This document shows, in pieces, positions 5,873 through 8,030 of a stretch of DNA of 8,030 nucleotides. This stretch comes from an uncultured Chloroflexota bacterium. Its GTDB lineage: Bacteria > Chloroflexota > Limnocylindria > Limnocylindrales > CSP1-4. The notes below the pieces were generated by a model, which saw only the letters and a program-made list of their open reading frames with translations, did no database searches and had not been told where the DNA came from. A program made the position numbers and the translations under genes. Position 1 is the stretch's first letter. Every line of letters starts with the position of its first letter. The stretch lies in assembly GCA_903928275.1 (NCBI GenBank), contig CAIYQJ010000136.1, forward strand, positions 1-8,030. The letters are read 5' to 3'.

Positions 5873-6544
5873 TCAGGCGAGTGTCGCCCATCCCGGGGTG
5901 GTGACCAGGATCGCGATCCCCGTGACGAGCATCGCGATGCCGAGGACCAGCAGTCCCAGCTGGATCCGCCTCTGCATGACCAGCGCCGTGACTCCGGCGA
6001 TGAAGAGCACGACGGCGAAGAAGACGTTCGCCAGCTCGAAGCGATCCTTGCCGGCGCTCGCGGTCCTGGCGAGCGCGCTCTTCTCCTCGGCCTGCGCCAC
6101 GAGGTCGTCCGCCGTGCGGACGATCTGCTGGCTGGGCAATGCGGCGAAGGCCGGGTTCTCCTCGACGAACGGAGTGCCGGGCCCGGTGGCGGTGGGCTGC
6201 GCCTTCCACCACTCGATGGCTGCCCAGAGCTCGTCGCTCATCGCGTATTCGAGATACTGGGCGGCTCCGACGTTGCCCTGTGCCGTGTTGGTCTCGTACG
6301 AGAGGAAGTACTGCTCCTCCATCGAAGACTGCTGGTCAGCCAGGCCGTAGGTCTCCGTGGCCTGCGCCAGGAGCGCCTGCTGCTGGGCGTAGCTCCTGAT
6401 GACCACGCCCGAGGTGAGGTTGGCCCGGTATGCGCCCCATGCCGTGAAGACCGCGGCGATGCCGAGGACGACGGCGGCGGCCAGGGCCAGCCGGCCCGTC
6501 GTGTCGCGGCCGGCCTCGCGGTCCGTGCCCTCGGGCGTGGTCAT
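5873..6544 (-). CDS. Membrane protein of unknown function, three predicted helices
   Basis: I do not recognise this 223-aa protein with confidence. It has a short charged N-terminus, a membrane helix at about 19-37 (LALAAAVVLGIAAVFTAWGA), a soluble region at about 40-168 rich in Gln, Glu, Ala and Trp (WAAIEWW near 107-113), and two C-terminal helices at about 170-190 and 194-215 separated by the basic turn QRR. One N-terminal helix plus a terminal pair resembles the DUF4337-like layout, but I cannot confirm it. If the N-terminus is cytoplasmic, the soluble region lies outside. The ATG at 6544 is chosen over an upstream one at 6610 because GGAGG (6556-6552) lies 7 nt before it; the upstream extension is Arg-rich and low-complexity. 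It is convergent with guaB3 and divergent from the toxin-antitoxin pair. Confidence 0.8.
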   Translation of the reverse strand: MTTPEGTDREAGRDTTGRLALAAAVVLGIAAVFTAWGAYRANLTSGVVIRSYAQQQALLAQATETYGLADQQSSMEEQYFLSYETNTAQGNVGAAQYLEYAMSDELWAAIEWWKAQPTATGPGTPFVEENPAFAALPSQQIVRTADDLVAQAEEKSALARTASAGKDRFELANVFFAVVLFIAGVTALVMQRRIQLGLLVLGIAMLVTGIAILVTTPGWATLA

Positions 6545-6551
6545 CCGTGCG

Positions 6552-6556
6552 CCTCC
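6552..6556 (-). promoter_or_regulatory. Ribosome binding site of the membrane protein gene
   Basis: GGAGG on the minus strand lies 7 nt before the ATG at 6544-6542 and selects it over the start 66 bases upstream. A weak -10-like TACGAT on the same strand (6621-6616) could provide transcription. Confidence 0.65.
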
Positions 6557-6711
6557 ATCCCTCGGCGCGTGGCCGCGTCCCCAGTGGACCGCTCTGCCCC
6601 TGCGCCTCACCGACGATCGTAGAGGACGCGGGCGGTCGTGCGCCCGGAGGCATCGGGGCGGTGGCCACGGGCCGGGAGCGCAGCCCCATCCATGTAGTCA
6701 CACCTGGGGCG

Positions 6712-6723
6712 TAGACTGACCAC
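6712..6723 (+). promoter_or_regulatory. -10 box of the antitoxin-toxin operon, leaderless type
   Basis: TAGACT at 6712-6717 ends exactly 6 nt before the ATG at 6724, so the antitoxin mRNA is probably leaderless. Antitoxins of this family commonly bind their own promoter, but I see no clear inverted repeat at this site. Confidence 0.65.
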
Positions 6724-6990
6724 ATGGACGTGGGCGTACGTGATCTGAAGGCGAAGCTCTCCGAGTACCTCGCGCGCGTGGAGCGCGGCGAAGTGATCGG
6801 GGTCACCAGCCGCGGACGCAGGATCGCCGAGATCGTCCCCGCCATCGTGACCGACAACGCGGAGCGGGGCATCGAAGAGGGCTGGATCACGCTCGTCGTG
6901 GACGAGCCACCCGCCGCCGTGGTCCGCCTCCGTCCCAAGCCCGGCACTCGCACGACGACGGAGCTCATCCGGGCGGACCGCGACGAGTGA
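6724..6990 (+). CDS. Type II antitoxin, Phd/YefM family
   Basis: An 88-aa antitoxin that should bind and inhibit the PIN toxin encoded next to it and repress the operon. The N-terminal part, VGVRDLKAKLSEYLARVERGEVIGVTSRGRRIAEIVP (about 3-39), is the typical Phd/YefM DNA-binding fold: a recognition helix, a Leu-rich helix, a glycine turn and the T-x-R-G-R-x-x-A-E-I strand. The remaining residues, with a WITLVVDEPP segment and an acidic end RADRDE, would wrap the toxin. ATG is supported by the -10 box 6 nt upstream. Its TGA overlaps the toxin GTG by 4 bases (GTGA), so the two are translationally coupled, as usual for such pairs. Phd/YefM-type antitoxins are often called VapB when paired with PIN toxins. 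Confidence 0.92.
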   Translation: MDVGVRDLKAKLSEYLARVERGEVIGVTSRGRRIAEIVPAIVTDNAERGIEEGWITLVVDEPPAAVVRLRPKPGTRTTTELIRADRDE

Positions 6991-7391
6991 CGCTGTACGT
7001 CGACAGCAGCGCGCTTGCCAAGCGCTACGTGGCGGAGTCCGACAGCGACGCCGCCGAGGCCATCCTCCTGGCCGACACACGCTGGGTGACCGCCGGCCAC
7101 ACGTACGTCGAAGTCACCCTCGCCCTCGCCAGGCGCCTCCATGAAGACGACGTGCCCCGTGCGCAGGAGGCGTTCGAACGCGACTGGCAGCGCATCCTCG
7201 TCGTCGGCCTCGACGACGTCGTGTGCCGTCGTGCCGCCGCGATCGGCGTCGTGATCGGCACACGAACGCTCGACGCTCTCCACCTGGCGGCAGCCGAGCG
7301 CTCCGTCGGTCGTGCCGGGCCGCTCGTCACGTTCGACGTGAGGCTCGCCCAGGTCGCCCGATCGATGGGATTCTCCGTGCTGGGCGCGTAG
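6987..7391 (+). CDS. vapC: PIN-domain ribonuclease toxin, VapC type
   Basis: A 134-aa PIN domain, normal length for VapC. The acidic metal-binding residues are in place: D6 (YVDSSALAKRYV), E42 (YVEVTLAL), D96 (TLDALHLAAA) and D117 (TFDVRLAQVA). VapC toxins are magnesium-dependent RNases that cut tRNA or rRNA when not held by the antitoxin; the target here is not predictable. All four catalytic positions are intact, so it is probably active. The GTG start overlaps the antitoxin stop and has no Shine-Dalgarno sequence of its own, so translation likely depends on the upstream frame. The decarboxylase gene starts 3 bp after its stop, suggesting one transcript. Confidence 0.94.
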   Translation: MTLYVDSSALAKRYVAESDSDAAEAILLADTRWVTAGHTYVEVTLALARRLHEDDVPRAQEAFERDWQRILVVGLDDVVCRRAAAIGVVIGTRTLDALHLAAAERSVGRAGPLVTFDVRLAQVARSMGFSVLGA

Positions 7392-7394
7392 CGG

Positions 7395-8030
7395 ATGACC
7401 CTCGCGCGCGAACCCCACGACCGCGATCCGGGGCGGATGCACCGGTACACCGACGAGACCGAGCGACTCACGCAGGCCATCGTCCGGTATGCGCGCGACC
7501 GGATGCGGATGGACCCGCCGCTCGATGCGCCATACACCCCCGACGAGATCCGCGAGAAGGCCGGCGTCACGATCACGACGGACGGCCTCGGCGGTGAGGC
7601 CGCGCTGCGGCTCTTCGCCGACGTCATCGCGCCGGGCGTCGTCTCGTCCGACCACCCCCGCTACCTCGCGTTCATCCCCACCGCGCCCACGGAGGCCGCG
7701 ACGCTCTTCGATCTCGTGGTCGGCGCGAGCTCCATCTACGGCGGCAGCTGGCTCGAGGGATCGGGCGCGGTCTTCGCGGAGAACCAGGCGCTCCGCTGGG
7801 TCGCCGACCTCGCGGGGATGCCGGCCGGCGCCGGCGGTGCGTTCGTCCAGGGCGGCACGATCGGGAACCTCTCCGCGCTCGTGGCCGCCCGCGAGGCGGC
7901 GCGGGAACGGCGACGTGGGGCCGGCCTGCCGATGCCGCGTCGATGGATCGTCGCGGCGACGGACGACGCGCACAGCTCCGTCGCGGAGGGCGCACGTGTC
8001 ATGGACGCGGACGTCCTGCGGGTGGCGGGC
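7395..8030 (+). CDS. Group II PLP-dependent amino acid decarboxylase (5' part)
   Basis: The reading frame is open to the right edge, so 212 N-terminal residues of a protein of roughly 450-500 are present. It resembles the aromatic-L-amino-acid / diaminobutyrate decarboxylase family (fold type I PLP enzymes, which remove the alpha-carboxylate of an amino acid). Visible family features are HPRYLAFIP (87-95), the GSWLEGSGAVFAENQALRW region (117-135), GGTIGNLSAL (153-162) and DDAHSSV (190-196), whose H193 should stack on the PLP ring. The Schiff-base lysine and C-terminal domain lie outside the window, so substrate cannot be judged. ATG at 7395 follows the vapC stop by 3 bp with no clear Shine-Dalgarno sequence; ATG at 7437 (M15) is an alternative. 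It may be expressed from the toxin-antitoxin promoter or by translational coupling. Confidence 0.9.
   Translation, partial: MTLAREPHDRDPGRMHRYTDETERLTQAIVRYARDRMRMDPPLDAPYTPDEIREKAGVTITTDGLGGEAALRLFADVIAPGVVSSDHPRYLAFIPTAPTEAATLFDLVVGASSIYGGSWLEGSGAVFAENQALRWVADLAGMPAGAGGAFVQGGTIGNLSALVAAREAARERRRGAGLPMPRRWIVAATDDAHSSVAEGARVMDADVLRVAG

Noticed and set aside
5858..5875. TGAGG/CCTCA hairpin as terminator between guaB3 and the membrane protein gene
   Set aside because: The stem is only 5 bp, has an 8-base or larger loop, overlaps the stop codon of the membrane protein gene, and has no U-tract.
4677..6212. Minus-strand open frame of 511 codons
   Set aside because: It is antisense to guaB3, which has intact catalytic motifs on the plus strand.
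6545..6610. N-terminal extension of the membrane protein to the ATG at 6610
   Set aside because: The added 22 residues are Arg/Gly-rich, and GGAGG lies 7 nt before the ATG at 6544.
6336..7973. Minus-strand open frame of 545 codons
   Set aside because: It is antisense to the toxin-antitoxin pair and the decarboxylase, both clear on the plus strand.

Overview
The window is very GC-rich double-stranded bacterial chromosome with strongly GC-ending codons. It carries housekeeping and signalling genes, and I see no phage, transposon or defence island. HypE, a DarA/PstA-type cyclic-di-AMP receptor, a CBS-less GuaB3, high GC and several apparently leaderless genes together point to a high-GC lineage such as Chloroflexota (Limnocylindria-like) or, less likely, an actinobacterium. 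This placement is inference; there is no rRNA or other marker to confirm it.

Layout, left to right. Bases 1-1175 hold hypE, for [NiFe]-hydrogenase maturation, whose N-terminal end is a 13-codon tandem repeat that reaches the left edge. A gene-free stretch of about 535 bases follows, with four copies of a 20-bp motif spaced 40-41 bp apart and a 33-bp GC-rich duplication. tmk (dTMP kinase, +) comes next. Convergent to it is a GAF plus degenerate GGDEF protein (-). Divergent from that gene is the cyclic-di-AMP receptor (+), followed by a Nudix hydrolase (+) and guaB3 (+). Convergent to guaB3 is a three-helix membrane protein of unknown function (-). Divergent from it is a Phd-type antitoxin/PIN toxin pair (+), and 3 bp after the toxin stop begins a group II PLP-dependent decarboxylase that runs off the right edge and has no stop codon in the window.

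How the genes may work together: tmk, the Nudix hydrolase and guaB3 all act on nucleotides. The tmk-darA pairing is familiar from Firmicutes (tmk-yaaQ), but here a c-di-GMP-type gene lies between them on the opposite strand. Four genes (tmk, darA, Nudix, antitoxin) have a TANNNT -10 box ending 6 or 7 nt before the start codon and no Shine-Dalgarno sequence, so they look leaderless. guaB3, the GGDEF gene and the membrane protein have clear Shine-Dalgarno sequences.

I did not find a convincing complete new system. The most interesting items are the 40-bp-period repeat array, the GGDEF protein with a lost active-site motif but an intact I-site, and the consistent leaderless promoter pattern.
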